Assembly (NCBI GenBank): GCA_964446945.1
Contig: CAYUQO010000011.1
Coordinates: forward strand, 1-64,000
Origin: CAIYRG01 sp964446945
GTDB taxonomy: Bacteria > Pseudomonadota > Alphaproteobacteria > Micropepsales > Micropepsaceae
Length of the DNA: 64,000 bases
Direction of reading: 5' to 3'
Position numbers and translations under genes: made by a program. The notes under the pieces were generated by a model. That model saw only the letters and a program-made list of their open reading frames with translations, was not told the DNA's origin and did no database searches. Shown one piece after another: positions 1 through 7,644 of this stretch. The first letter of the stretch is position 1. Each line of letters begins with the position of its first letter.

Positions 1-295
1 TCGAGACGGCAATCTCGATGTCCTTTTCGTCCATGCCCGGCAATTCGGCCGATATCTCGTAAGCTTTGTCCTTTTCCACGACGTCGACCGCGGGCATCTT
101 TTCCCACCCCAGGTCGCGGCGCCATCCCGGCTCAATATCGAACAGGCTCCGTGACGGCGCGTTCCAGAAGGCGGTGCCGAAATCGTCGAACATGCTGTCG
201 ATTTCTTTGCGCATCTGTTCAAACGCGCGGAATGGAGGGCTCATAATACTGCCGGCGTCTTTCCTCACCGGCAACTGATGGGTTTTTCCGAACAT
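1..295 (-). CDS. hsp20: Small heat-shock protein Hsp20 (partial, C-terminus off window)
   Basis: An ATP-independent holdase chaperone of the alpha-crystallin family, keeping unfolded cytoplasmic proteins soluble. About 98 N-terminal residues are present and the gene runs off the left edge. The visible part has the usual Hsp20 N-terminus (MRKEIDSMFDDF, then W/F-rich residues) and the beginning of the alpha-crystallin domain (PAVDVVEKDKAYEISAELPG). I chose the ATG at 295 because GGAG precedes it by about 6 nt; an in-frame ATG at 244 lacks a comparable site. The start lies 66 nt from the centre of an FNR/FixK box (355-368) shared with the divergent gene at 424, so low-oxygen induction is likely. 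The family call is secure; the regulation is inferred. Confidence 0.93.
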   Translation of the reverse strand, partial: MFGKTHQLPVRKDAGSIMSPPFRAFEQMRKEIDSMFDDFGTAFWNAPSRSLFDIEPGWRRDLGWEKMPAVDVVEKDKAYEISAELPGMDEKDIEIAVS

Positions 296-354
296 GTGTA
301 TCTCCAAATGCAGACATTGCAGCAACCGGATAGCAGCAGCGGCACGCGGCCGCC

Positions 355-368
355 TTGATGCAAGTCAA
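355..368. promoter_or_regulatory. FNR/FixK box, divergent (hsp20 / DUF3775 gene)
   Basis: TTGATGCAAGTCAA fits the FixK pattern TTGA-N6-TCAA. The centre (361.5) is 66.5 nt from the hsp20 start and 62.5 nt from the start at 424, so one box can act at -41.5 in both directions with leaders of 25 and 21 nt. Confidence 0.8.
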
Positions 369-423
369 TGCCGCAGATTTGGCCAGCGGTAGGTTTGCTT
401 CCAATTAGCAGGGGAATCGTAAG

Positions 424-876
424 ATGAAGCGCATATTTGTGGACGAAGAAATTGCTGCCGAGGATTCGGAGCTCGGAATCAGTAGAACGAAAATTGAAGG
501 TATAATCGCGCATGCACGCATCTTCGATGCCAGGGAAAGCAACAGCGATCCGGACTCCGGATCCAATCCGTCCGATGATGGCGTGGCAGGAATTCTACTG
601 GATTCCGGCCAGGATTCAGTTCGCCGCGAACTTGTGCAGCTCATTCGCGATATGGATGTGGATGAACAGGCCAGCCTGGTCGCGCTGGCCTGGATTGGCC
701 GCGGAACCTATTCAGCCCGCGACTGGGACGAAGCCGTCGCGGAAGCATGGCGGGCTCACAACAATCACACGGCCGAATATCTTTTGGCGCTGCCGCTCCT
801 TGGCGACTACCTCGAAAACGGACTCGCAGAACTCGATCGGGTAACCGCCACAACCGCCGGCCATCGGGTGTCTTGA
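424..876 (+). CDS. DUF3775 family protein
   Basis: A 150-aa cytoplasmic protein. Residues about 60-140 match the DUF3775 pattern as I remember it: a short acidic segment followed by VDEQASLVALAWIGRG, then a helix ending in HTAEYLLALPLLGDYLENGL. No biochemical function is known to me for the family. The first 60 residues are acidic and low in complexity. The start has AGGGGA upstream and lies 62.5 nt from the centre of the FNR/FixK box at 355-368, shared with hsp20, which suggests induction in low oxygen. There is no signal peptide or membrane segment. Confidence 0.8.
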   Translation: MKRIFVDEEIAAEDSELGISRTKIEGIIAHARIFDARESNSDPDSGSNPSDDGVAGILLDSGQDSVRRELVQLIRDMDVDEQASLVALAWIGRGTYSARDWDEAVAEAWRAHNNHTAEYLLALPLLGDYLENGLAELDRVTATTAGHRVS

Positions 877-974
877 ACGGCAACGCCATAAGGACAATTG
901 CGTAGGTACCACTCCTGATTCCACGGCGAAGCTAAATGAGACAGTTTGGTTCTCGCAAATATGGAGGCAGGGGT

Positions 975-1667
975 ATGAACGCCTGGACAAAAATCAATTA
1001 CGGAACGCCGCTTTCCCTTTCGTCCGTGAAGGACACCATCGCTGCGAATGGCGCAGAGAAAGAGGAGGCGCGGCGTCTGCTTCGTGGTCTCGGCACCCTG
1101 CAGAGCTTTCCGGCAGGCGCCTCAATCTTCAATCTCGGGGACAACGCCAACGAGCTGTACCGCGTCGAATCTGGCGCTGTCGCTCTGTGGCAACGTCTGC
1201 CGAATGGCAAACGCCACATTGTCGATTTCCGCCTGGCTGGAGAATATTTCGGCGTCGTCCACCGCCCCAAACACATAATCAATGCAGAGGCCAGTTCCGA
1301 TTGCGAACTGACTGCATTCCGACGCGGCCAGGTGGACGAGATCTGCGATGTGGTACCGTCCTTTTATCGCTCAATCAGCACTTTGATCGCCCAACCGAGT
1401 ATCTCGCGGAACGAATTGCGGGCCGATGAAATGCGCACGGCAAAAGAACGGGTCGTCCGTTTTCTTCTGAGTGCGTCAATGCGGGCGCCCCAGTCGAGCG
1501 TCTCCGGCTTACCGCTCTCAGTTCATAGCATCGGCGAGCGCATCGATGAACCCGACGAGCTGGTCAGCCATTGCATTGACGATCTGGGCACGGCAGGCGC
1601 CGTCATCCGCACCAGCGACGGCAGACTGGCCGTTGTCGATCAGTCGCTACTTCAATCTTTTGCGTGA
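975..1667 (+). CDS. Crp/Fnr-family transcription regulator with atypical recognition helix
   Basis: A 230-aa protein with an N-terminal cyclic-nucleotide-binding-type beta barrel (about 35-125: FPAGASIFNLGDNANELYRV...GAVALWQRLPNGKRHIVDF), a dimer helix (about 140-172) and a C-terminal winged HTH. There is no N-terminal cysteine cluster, so it should not bind an Fe-S cluster like FNR. The recognition helix is unusual: the E-x-x-S-R signature of FNR/FixK reads DELVSH at about 194-199, with His replacing Arg, which should change DNA specificity. I chose the ATG at 975 because GGAGG lies at 963-967; an ATG at 936 has no such site. A partial FixJ-site-like sequence lies at 902-915. The family is certain, the target sites unknown. 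Confidence 0.85.
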   Translation: MNAWTKINYGTPLSLSSVKDTIAANGAEKEEARRLLRGLGTLQSFPAGASIFNLGDNANELYRVESGAVALWQRLPNGKRHIVDFRLAGEYFGVVHRPKHIINAEASSDCELTAFRRGQVDEICDVVPSFYRSISTLIAQPSISRNELRADEMRTAKERVVRFLLSASMRAPQSSVSGLPLSVHSIGERIDEPDELVSHCIDDLGTAGAVIRTSDGRLAVVDQSLLQSFA

Positions 1668-1679
1668 TTGGAGGATCTC

Positions 1680-1778
1680 ATGACCCCGAGTGAAATACAT
1701 TCAGACAAGTCATTCTGGCTTCTCCTGATCCTGGCCATACTTGCCATGATGGCTCTGGCGTCACGCCCGGCATCCTGA
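1680..1778 (+). CDS. Small single-pass membrane protein (32 aa)
   Basis: A short frame encoding about 10 polar residues (MTPSEIHSDKS), one hydrophobic segment (FWLLLILAILAMMALA) and a short basic tail. GGAGG at 1670-1674 sits at a good distance from the ATG. It begins 13 nt after the stop of the Crp/Fnr gene, so the two are probably co-transcribed. Function unknown; I see no relatives by eye. The strong ribosome site and clean TM segment make it more than a chance frame. Confidence 0.55.
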   Translation: MTPSEIHSDKSFWLLLILAILAMMALASRPAS

Positions 1779-1843
1779 TTCCAAAACGCTTGCCTACGAC
1801 GGCTGGCCGGGCTGGTGAGAGACCAGCATTGCCGTCCGCGAAA

Positions 1844-1857
1844 TTGATTTAGATCAG
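1844..1857 (+). promoter_or_regulatory. FNR/FixK box upstream of the ECF sigma gene
   Basis: TTGATTTAGATCAG has one mismatch to the perfect palindrome. Its centre (1850.5) is 61.5 nt upstream of the ATG at 1912, the spacing typical of this window. Confidence 0.65.
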
Positions 1858-1911
1858 GGCTGCTCATCGCCTCCTTGGAAATAGTTGCGTTACAGCTTCA
1901 GGGGGGTAGCG

Positions 1912-2430
1912 ATGCTACAGCCGGGATGTTCGATATCGGGTCCACCCAAAGATGTGTGCTTCGGCAAGGATCTCGCGGCGCTTATGCCCGTGATGAAAAG
2001 CTATGCATGGAAAATATGCGGCTCACCCGGACGCGCCGAAGAATTGACGCAGAACGCGCTGTTGAAGGCGTGGGCTGCCCGCTCGTCATTTCGGCTGGGC
2101 ACCAATTTAAAGACCTGGATCTTCGCTATCCTTCGCAATGAGATCTTTTCTTATTATCGGCGGGTGGCGAGAGAATCCCGCTGGTGTGTGCAATGCGACG
2201 AATACACGGTGCAATCAGTTCCTGTACCAGAGGCACACGCATAGTCGCGCCTGAAATTTCGCGATGCTGTGCGCGGACTGAACGACTCGTTCAATCCTGA
2301 CCAGCGCGAAGCGGTCGTCGCCCTGTATCTGCGCGAGATGAATTACGAGCAGATTGCGGCGCTCCAGAATTGTCCGGTTTGCACCGTGAAGTCACGCGTC
2401 AATCGTGGCCTGAAGCGGCTGCGTGACTGA
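1912..2430 (+). pseudogene. EcfG-like ECF sigma factor interrupted by in-frame TAG
   Basis: Without one stop codon this would be a 172-residue ECF sigma factor resembling the alphaproteobacterial general-stress sigma EcfG. Region 2 (about 20-90) contains GRAEELTQNALLKAW and GTNLKTWIFAILRNEI; region 4 (about 120-170) contains FNPDQREAVVALYLREMNYEQIAALQNCP and VKSRVNRGLKRL. A TAG at 2242-2244 (codon 111) separates the two, and the frame continues intact afterwards to TGA at 2428. It could be a recent nonsense mutation, a sequencing error, or a split protein; a GTG inside the second half has no clear ribosome site. The ATG at 1912 follows a G-rich site (AGGGGGG). An FNR/FixK box lies 61.5 nt upstream. 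No NepR or PhyR gene is nearby. Confidence 0.75.
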
Positions 2431-2476
2431 ATGGCAACGGAGTGGCCAACCCGCGACACTCAGCTTAAGTGCGAAA

Positions 2477-3193
2477 TTATTCGATGCCATCGGCGATGTC
2501 GTTAAGCACGTCGCTATTTCTGATCGTCAGCTGATGGACATTGGGAATATCAATCAGCCGGCTGCGCTTCATCTCGGACAGGACGCGGCAAACCGTTTCG
2601 ATGGTCAGGCCGAGATAATCCGCAATGTCCTGGCGTGACATCTGCATTTCGATGAGCGGGCCAGCGTCTTCGCCGCGACGTTGAACCAGCATGACCAGAA
2701 ATGACGCCAGTTTCTCTTTCGCATTCTGCCGGCCGAGAATAACGAGATGGTTCTGGGTGTCGTGGATCGTCTTCGAGAGCAGTGCAGCAAAACGCCGGCG
2801 CAAACTGACCCGTTCTTCGACCACACGTTCGAACTGACGGTGGGGGAAACTCACAAGCGTCACGTCAGACACCGCTTCGGCGGTAAAGCTGTGCTCGGAC
2901 AGCTCCATGAAGCTGAAGAAATCGCCCGGCAGCAGGAATTGTGCGATCTGCCGGCGTCCATCCGAAAGGTGCTTGCAGAGGCGGACCACGCCGTTTGCCA
3001 CTTTGTAGGCGAATTCGGCGGGATCACCTTCGTTGAAGATGGTTTCACCGCGGCCGTAGCGGATCTTCGATCCGATGCGGCGGAGCGCCTCCTCATCCAT
3101 GTCCGGTCCCGCAGGAGACCGGGTCATCGCCTGACCGGCAACAGGCCAAATCGGGGAGGGGGAAGGCGATCTGGCGAGTTCGGCGAGCGACAT
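2477..3193 (-). CDS. fixK: FixK-type Crp/Fnr transcription regulator
   Basis: A 238-aa regulator: cyclic-nucleotide-binding-type barrel at about 45-125 (RGETIFNEGDPAEFAYKV...GVVRLCKHLSDGRRQIAQFLLPGDFF), dimer helix at about 130-165, and HTH with MSRQDIADYLGL and recognition motif ETVCR (199-203), corresponding to E-T-x-S-R of FNR/FixK and expected to read TTGA-N6-TCAA. There is no N-terminal cysteine cluster, which separates it from O2-sensing FNR and fits FixK, whose activity depends on FixJ-driven expression. The ATG at 3193 follows AGGAG; the GTG-type start at 3238 is poorer. A FixJ-site-like sequence lies at 3273-3286. It is the best candidate for the protein acting on the 22 boxes in this window. 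The symbol rests on family and context. Confidence 0.88.
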   Translation of the reverse strand: MSLAELARSPSPSPIWPVAGQAMTRSPAGPDMDEEALRRIGSKIRYGRGETIFNEGDPAEFAYKVANGVVRLCKHLSDGRRQIAQFLLPGDFFSFMELSEHSFTAEAVSDVTLVSFPHRQFERVVEERVSLRRRFAALLSKTIHDTQNHLVILGRQNAKEKLASFLVMLVQRRGEDAGPLIEMQMSRQDIADYLGLTIETVCRVLSEMKRSRLIDIPNVHQLTIRNSDVLNDIADGIE

Positions 3194-3272
3194 CGGAATC
3201 TCCTGCGGTTGACCGGAACAATCCCACCATGCCCCCAACGCACGTGCGCCGATATTCAGGAATTATGCGTAA

Positions 3273-3286
3273 GGAGAACTACGTAT
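3273..3286 (-). promoter_or_regulatory. Possible FixJ-binding site upstream of fixK
   Basis: Read on the minus strand this is ATACGTAGTTCTCC. Compared with the high-affinity FixJ site I recall from Sinorhizobium fixK (GTAMGTAGTTTCCC), 11 of 14 positions agree. It lies 80-93 nt upstream of the fixK start, a reasonable place for FixJ activation. It is a single site matched from memory. Confidence 0.5.
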
Positions 3287-3317
3287 ATTGCCGCTTAGTC
3301 GCGATTCTGGCCGTCGA

Positions 3318-3551
3318 TCAATGCTTCGTGTGCGCTCCGCGCGTGGAACGGACAATGACTGCCGTCCGGCAATCGCGCAGGAATCCAGCCAATGTCAGCA
3401 TCAGTTCGAGGCTGCGCCAGGATTCTGTTTCGCTGACCGAACCATCTCGACGTGCTGCCTGGCCGAGCAATTTCCTCTGTCTTCCGATATGCCGCTCCGC
3501 ATCGGAGATCGCCGCATTAATGTGCGGGAGTTGAGCAAGCCAGTCCGTCAT
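3318..3551 (-). CDS. Small coiled-coil protein, paralogue of 7293-7514
   Basis: A 77-aa predicted all-helical protein. The core (INAAISDAERHIGRQRKLL ... SWRSLELMLTLAGFLRDCRTAVI) repeats the pattern of the protein at 7293-7514 and of the C-terminal half of the protein at 19775-20293: a helix with DAE-x2-I-x-RQR, a short linker, then a helix ending in R-x-A. The function is not known to me. It has no signal peptide or TM segment. The start at 3551 has no strong ribosome site. The FNR/FixK boxes at 3588-3601 and 3631-3644 lie upstream. Conservation among the three proteins supports it as a real gene. Confidence 0.65.
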   Translation of the reverse strand: MTDWLAQLPHINAAISDAERHIGRQRKLLGQAARRDGSVSETESWRSLELMLTLAGFLRDCRTAVIVRSTRGAHTKH

Positions 3552-3587
3552 CGTTTGAGGATCAGATCACAAAGGCTGAGCGGCGGA

Positions 3588-3601
3588 TTGACATGGCTCA
3601 A
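3588..3601. promoter_or_regulatory. Weak FNR/FixK box
   Basis: TTGACATGGCTCAA fits TTGA-N6-TCAA but not the inner palindrome. Its centre is only 43 nt from the start at 3551, so the stronger box at 3631 is the likelier activator site. Confidence 0.45.
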
Positions 3602-3630
3602 TCTGCAACGCCTGAAGCTGCAAGCCGCGC

Positions 3631-3644
3631 TTGATCCACATCAA
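3631..3644. promoter_or_regulatory. FNR/FixK box, divergent (3551 / 3698 genes)
   Basis: TTGATCCACATCAA is a perfect FNR-type palindrome. Its centre (3637.5) is 60.5 nt from the GTG at 3698 and 86.5 nt from the start at 3551. Confidence 0.8.
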
Positions 3645-3697
3645 GGCCAGTTGCCCAGCCAGATGGAATAAGCCCTCTTCGATCGATGGAGAAGAGC

Positions 3698-3901
3698 GTG
3701 CCGGACGGACGGGAAAAGGCTGCATATTATCGCCGGCGTGCGCTGGAGTTGCGGGCCATCGCAGCTTCGCTCTCAGAGGACCATTACCGCGAAACCCTGC
3801 TTCAGATCGCACGCGATTTCGATGACCTGGCGGAAATCCGCGAACGCCTGACAAGAGACGATCCACCACCGGCAGAAGAATCGCTGACCGTCGCGTATTA
3901 G
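3698..3901 (+). CDS. Small helical protein of a rhizobial-type family
   Basis: A 67-aa cytoplasmic protein (71 aa if started at ATG 3686). The sequence KAAYYRRRALELRAIAASL ... YRETLLQIARDFDDLAEIRERL resembles small proteins common in Rhizobiales, with a paired-helix pattern and no known function. I prefer the GTG at 3698 because GGAGA sits just upstream (inside the longer reading) and because the start is then 60.5 nt from the centre of the perfect FNR/FixK box at 3631-3644, as in neighbouring genes. The ATG at 3686 has no ribosome site. Confidence 0.7.
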   Translation: MPDGREKAAYYRRRALELRAIAASLSEDHYRETLLQIARDFDDLAEIRERLTRDDPPPAEESLTVAY

Positions 3902-3948
3902 CCTCAATTTCGCAGCGGTTGCTGCCTGGCTTTGGACCGATAGCACTA

Positions 3949-6303
3949 TCAATCAATCCGAACGTAGCGGAACAAAATAGTCTTCACTTGATCAATCGCC
4001 AAAACGACCAGCGCTGTTGCGACAAGCAACGCGAGTATAGCCGCTGGCGGCAATGGGGGAGTCAGGAAGCCGAAGATCGCGACCATGGAGACAACCAGGA
4101 CATCGGTGAACGAGAACAGCATCAAAAGAACGCTCGGCCTTGATCGCCACATGTGATCCCGCTCGCGCAGCACAAACATCATTCCCTGGCCCGCATATAC
4201 AAGAGCCGCGAATGTCAGCGTTTGGAGCTGCCCGGGGCTCAAGCCAAGGCCGAAAGCGCCGGTTGCGACCACGCCGATCAGGAAGACAAGTTTAAGCAAC
4301 GCCAGTGGAATCGCAGCGACGACAAGATTGCGTACCCTCCAGGCATTCGGACGAGGCGAAGGAGTTGCGCGATCGGCAGCACGGGCCATGCTGGCGAAGT
4401 CGCCCGCGAACATCGACATGGCCTGCAGGACCGGCGTCAGCACGGCGTGTCCCGTCAGGATCAATCCCACGCCAAGCACCACCAACGTGACGCTCTTGTT
4501 CACAAGCATTGTCAGCGCATAAGTGAGCACCCGGTGGAATACCCTGCGCCCCTCGCGGACTGCAGCGACTATGCCGCCGAGACCTGGTGATGTCAGGACA
4601 ATCCCGGCGGCTTTCTTGGCAACATCTGTGGCTGTCGAAACGGCAATTCCCATCTGGGCCTGACGAAGCGCAGGTGCATCGTTTGTCCCGTCGCCACACA
4701 TGCCCACCGCGTGACCGCCCTGCTGAAGGGCGCGTACGAGGCGAAATTTGTCGTCCGGGAAAACACCCGCATAGATCGCGTATTCTTCGGCGCTCACCCG
4801 ATCGGGAATTATTCCAGGCGGACAAATCCTGCCCTCAAGCCCTATCGCATGGGCGATGGTTAGAGCGGTCGCAGGCGCATCGCCGGTCACCATGATGGTT
4901 CGCATGCCCAACGCCCGGAGTTCATTGAGAAGTTCTGCTGAATCGCGCCGCGGCGGATCGCTCAGGGCGACGAAGCCCAGAAACCGGATTTCATCCGGTG
5001 GGCCGGCTGCAACAACCAATGTCCGGTAGCCCGCTTCCGTCAGTTCCTGCAGTTTGGCCGATGCGTCTTTGGTCAGCGCGGCAGTGCTGGGCGCGCCTTT
5101 GACAATCGTAATCTCGCGGCCCTCCACGCCTAACGCCTTTGCTTCCGCCCGTTTGAGTGCCGGATCGAAAGGCATGAAACCGGTAACGTGTGGCAGCGGA
5201 CGCTGCGGCGGGCTCGCCCGCGACGCTTCGCGGATTGCAGCATCGACGGGATCGCTTCCGTCAGTCGAACTTGCAAGAGCCGCGAAACCAAGCACGTCGG
5301 CTTCCATCGATCCTTCGGCCAACGCAATGACCTTCGTCACCGCAAGCTCGTTGCTCGTAAGGGTGCCGGTCTTGTCGACGCAGAGCACGTCAATCGTCGC
5401 CGCTTCGTGGAGCGCCGAAAGCCGCGTCAGGAGGACACCGTTCAGCGCGACGGCACGGGCGCCCAGGGCTGCCGCCAGCGTGAAGGTTGCAGGCAAGGCA
5501 ACCGGCACCGCCGACAGCATGGCTGTCAGCACGAGTTGAATGATCTGTGAGGACGGCAGTTTTTCGATCGCCGCATACGCGACCAGCACAACAACGATGA
5601 TGGCGTTCAATATGCTGAGATTACGGGCCAGCCCTGTGACTGCCTTGAGTTCCGTGCTTTCGATATGGGCGACACGGACCAGCTCAGCCGTGCGGCCGAA
5701 ATAGGTTCGAGCGCCGGTGGCAGCGACGACACCCTCCGCCTCGCCCCGGCGGACGAGCGCGCCCGCATAGGCGATTTTTCCTGCGTCGGCCTCGACGGGA
5801 ATGGATTCGCCTGTCAGCATCGACTGGTCGAGCAGGATCGAACCTTTAACGATGCGGATATCCGCTGGAACCACACCGCCCAATGACAGGGCAACGAAGT
5901 CGCCGGCCGCGAGTTCGACTGCGAAAATGTCGGTCCAACGTCCGTCGCGATAGGCACGCGCTTTCAGCGTCAGGCGCTGTTTGAGCAGTTCCAGCGCGGC
6001 ATTCGCACGGTTCTCCTGAAATACGCCTAGTGCGACGTTTAACAGCAGAACGCCCGCAATAAGCGCGGCCTCCAGATAGCCGCCGATCGCGAGCTGGAGA
6101 AGCACCGTAGCTTCCAGCATCCATGGCACTGGTGCCCAGAAATGCCGCAAAATGCGCTGGAACCGGGATTCACTCTCCTCTGCAACAGCGTTGGGACCGT
6201 CGGCTGCAATCCGTTTTGCGGCTTCCGCCGAAGTCAGACCAAGCATTCCGCGATCTATGCTGTTGGATTCCAGCCGTAAGCTTGTTGTGGCTTCCAAAGA
6301 CAT
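3949..6303 (-). CDS. P-type (P3A) proton-translocating ATPase
   Basis: A 784-aa integral inner-membrane pump of the plasma-membrane H+-ATPase class, using ATP to export protons. Visible motifs: N-terminal cation-ATPase segment (about 20-65), actuator motif TGES (164-167), the PVALP membrane motif (267-271), phosphorylation motif DKTGTLT with Asp310, then TGDAPATA and GDGTNDAPALRQA in the P domain, and a six-helix C-terminal membrane part. The reading frame is open to 6552, but I chose the ATG at 6303: an FNR/FixK box at 6382-6395 predicts transcription from about 6347, which excludes the upstream starts at 6366 and 6552. The box is shared with the nitroreductase gene. The likely role is maintaining pH or membrane potential when respiration stops (inference). 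Other cations are less likely given the P3A motifs. Confidence 0.92.
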   Translation of the reverse strand: MSLEATTSLRLESNSIDRGMLGLTSAEAAKRIAADGPNAVAEESESRFQRILRHFWAPVPWMLEATVLLQLAIGGYLEAALIAGVLLLNVALGVFQENRANAALELLKQRLTLKARAYRDGRWTDIFAVELAAGDFVALSLGGVVPADIRIVKGSILLDQSMLTGESIPVEADAGKIAYAGALVRRGEAEGVVAATGARTYFGRTAELVRVAHIESTELKAVTGLARNLSILNAIIVVVLVAYAAIEKLPSSQIIQLVLTAMLSAVPVALPATFTLAAALGARAVALNGVLLTRLSALHEAATIDVLCVDKTGTLTSNELAVTKVIALAEGSMEADVLGFAALASSTDGSDPVDAAIREASRASPPQRPLPHVTGFMPFDPALKRAEAKALGVEGREITIVKGAPSTAALTKDASAKLQELTEAGYRTLVVAAGPPDEIRFLGFVALSDPPRRDSAELLNELRALGMRTIMVTGDAPATALTIAHAIGLEGRICPPGIIPDRVSAEEYAIYAGVFPDDKFRLVRALQQGGHAVGMCGDGTNDAPALRQAQMGIAVSTATDVAKKAAGIVLTSPGLGGIVAAVREGRRVFHRVLTYALTMLVNKSVTLVVLGVGLILTGHAVLTPVLQAMSMFAGDFASMARAADRATPSPRPNAWRVRNLVVAAIPLALLKLVFLIGVVATGAFGLGLSPGQLQTLTFAALVYAGQGMMFVLRERDHMWRSRPSVLLMLFSFTDVLVVSMVAIFGFLTPPLPPAAILALLVATALVVLAIDQVKTILFRYVRID

Positions 6304-6381
6304 TTCCGATGCCAACGCCAAGTCGCAAGTGCCGCAGAACAGAATAATTACGCGGACCTCGGCCATTTGCCATATCGCAAA

Positions 6382-6395
6382 TTGACCCTGATCAA
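6382..6395. promoter_or_regulatory. FNR/FixK box, divergent (H+-ATPase / nitroreductase)
   Basis: TTGACCCTGATCAA. Centre 6388.5 is 59.5 nt from the nitroreductase start and 85.5 nt from the ATPase start at 6303. Confidence 0.8.
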
Positions 6396-6447
6396 AGCGC
6401 GTTCTCTCCCGCCGGCATACTGAGCGCAGCAAAGGGAGAAGCACCCG

Positions 6448-7044
6448 ATGGATATGCCGCTGGGGCGACCTGCGTCTCAATCTGCCATCTCGCTGATGGA
6501 TTGTATCAGCGGACGACGGTCGGTCCGGGACTATGCTGTTACGCCCGTACAACGAGATGTTCTGCTGTCGCTTGTGGATGCGGCGACCCAGGCTCCAAGC
6601 GCCATGAACGAACAGCCTTGGGTGTTTACGATCGTCACGAATCGCAAACTGCTGGACAGGATAGCGGCATCAGCCAAGCGCTTCATGGCTGAATCGGTGA
6701 GTATGGGCGTCCAGTCGCACGCCGGCGCAATGTTGCACGCGGAGGACTTTCACATCTTTTATCACGCTCCGGCGTTGATCGTGATCTCAGCGCCCACGCA
6801 AGGATCGTGGTCCACTGAAGACTGCGCCCTCGCAGCGCAAAATCTGATGCTCGCCGCCCATGCCGCAGGCCTTGGCTCCTGCTGGATTGGTTTTGCGCAA
6901 AGCTGGCTCGGCACTCCCAATGGCAAACGGGCGATTGGACTGCCCGATACGCTCACACCGGTCGCGCCAGTCATCATCGGCTATCCGAAATCGATTCCGC
7001 CCGCGGTACCGCGCAATGCACCGAAAATCAACTGGCTGGAATAG
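6448..7044 (+). CDS. Nitroreductase-family FMN oxidoreductase
   Basis: A 198-aa flavoprotein of the NAD(P)H-dependent nitroreductase fold, probably cytoplasmic and dimeric. Family features: RRSVRDY at 23-29 (FMN phosphate contact), the AP-S-x-x-NEQPW segment at about 49-59, and AAGLGSCWIGF near 140-150, followed by a conserved IIGYP. The natural substrate cannot be deduced; members reduce quinones, nitro compounds or flavin analogues. The ATG at 6448 has AAAGGGAG upstream. It is divergent from the proton ATPase and shares its FNR/FixK box, 59.5 nt from the start. Nitroreductases are frequent members of FNR/DosR-type hypoxia regulons. Confidence 0.9.
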   Translation: MDMPLGRPASQSAISLMDCISGRRSVRDYAVTPVQRDVLLSLVDAATQAPSAMNEQPWVFTIVTNRKLLDRIAASAKRFMAESVSMGVQSHAGAMLHAEDFHIFYHAPALIVISAPTQGSWSTEDCALAAQNLMLAAHAAGLGSCWIGFAQSWLGTPNGKRAIGLPDTLTPVAPVIIGYPKSIPPAVPRNAPKINWLE

Positions 7045-7070
7045 ACATTTGCTCTGCCAAGGAGGTCTAA

Positions 7071-7235
7071 GTGGGACAGTGGAACTTTAGCGATGGTCCA
7101 TTTTGCGAAGATTTCGATGATGCGAGAGAGGCAAGAAACGACTCATCAACTCTGATCCTGTGGCGCGAGCGCGCGGCGCTAAAGGACGCCAAAGCAGCCA
7201 CAGGCGAGCAGGAGATGCGATCGGCCGGCAGCTAG
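7071..7235 (+). CDS. Small hypothetical protein (54 aa, GTG start)
   Basis: A frame starting at GTG 7071, preceded by an excellent AGGAGGT 4 nt upstream, encodes an acidic then basic helical peptide (GQWNFSDGPFCEDFDDAREA ... LILWRERAALKDAKAATGEQ). It starts 26 nt after the nitroreductase stop and is probably co-transcribed with it. No domain recognised. The ribosome site is the best evidence that it is translated. Confidence 0.55.
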   Translation: MGQWNFSDGPFCEDFDDAREARNDSSTLILWRERAALKDAKAATGEQEMRSAGS

Positions 7236-7292
7236 GATTCCGCCACACCCGTCAACGCCGGCGTCGCCTTGGTGCGCGGTTGTGGGGCAACA

Positions 7293-7514
7293 ATGCCCAT
7301 CAATTACGAAGCCGAACTGGCACGCCTCGACCTTATCATTGCGGACGCAGAAATTCGCATCGAGCGACAGCGTGAGCTGATACAGAAAACGAGCACACGC
7401 GGTCTTCCCATTGACGATGCCCGCAAGACGCTCGACGTGATGCTCGGCGTGATGCAGAACCTGCACCACTACCGGGCGGCCATCCTTCGCCTGTGGAAAG
7501 GCCGCCTTCACTGA
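7293..7514 (+). CDS. Small coiled-coil protein, paralogue of 3318-3551
   Basis: A 73-aa all-helical protein starting at ATG 7293 (TGTGGGG upstream; the open frame begins at 7269). Its core, LIIADAEIRIERQRELI ... DARKTLDVMLGVMQNLHHYRAAIL, parallels the minus-strand protein at 3318-3551 and the C-terminal part of the 19775-20293 protein. All three lie in the FNR/FixK-controlled region. No function is known to me. It follows the nitroreductase and the 54-aa frame and may belong to the same transcript. Confidence 0.65.
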   Translation: MPINYEAELARLDLIIADAEIRIERQRELIQKTSTRGLPIDDARKTLDVMLGVMQNLHHYRAAILRLWKGRLH

Positions 7515-7644
7515 CGTTCCATCTGCTGCTACCGAGTTGCGGTTCGCGGACCTGATCACTTTTCTGGAACATTCCCGGCATGAGCGCCGTTGTCCGTGAA
7601 TCCGGTGCATTGCCGGATGGCGATCATCTCAATGGGAGAGTTCC

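Noticed and set aside
936..974. Upstream ATG (936) as start of the first Crp/Fnr gene
   Set aside because: No ribosome site, whereas ATG 975 has GGAGG at correct distance and gives a normal N-terminus.
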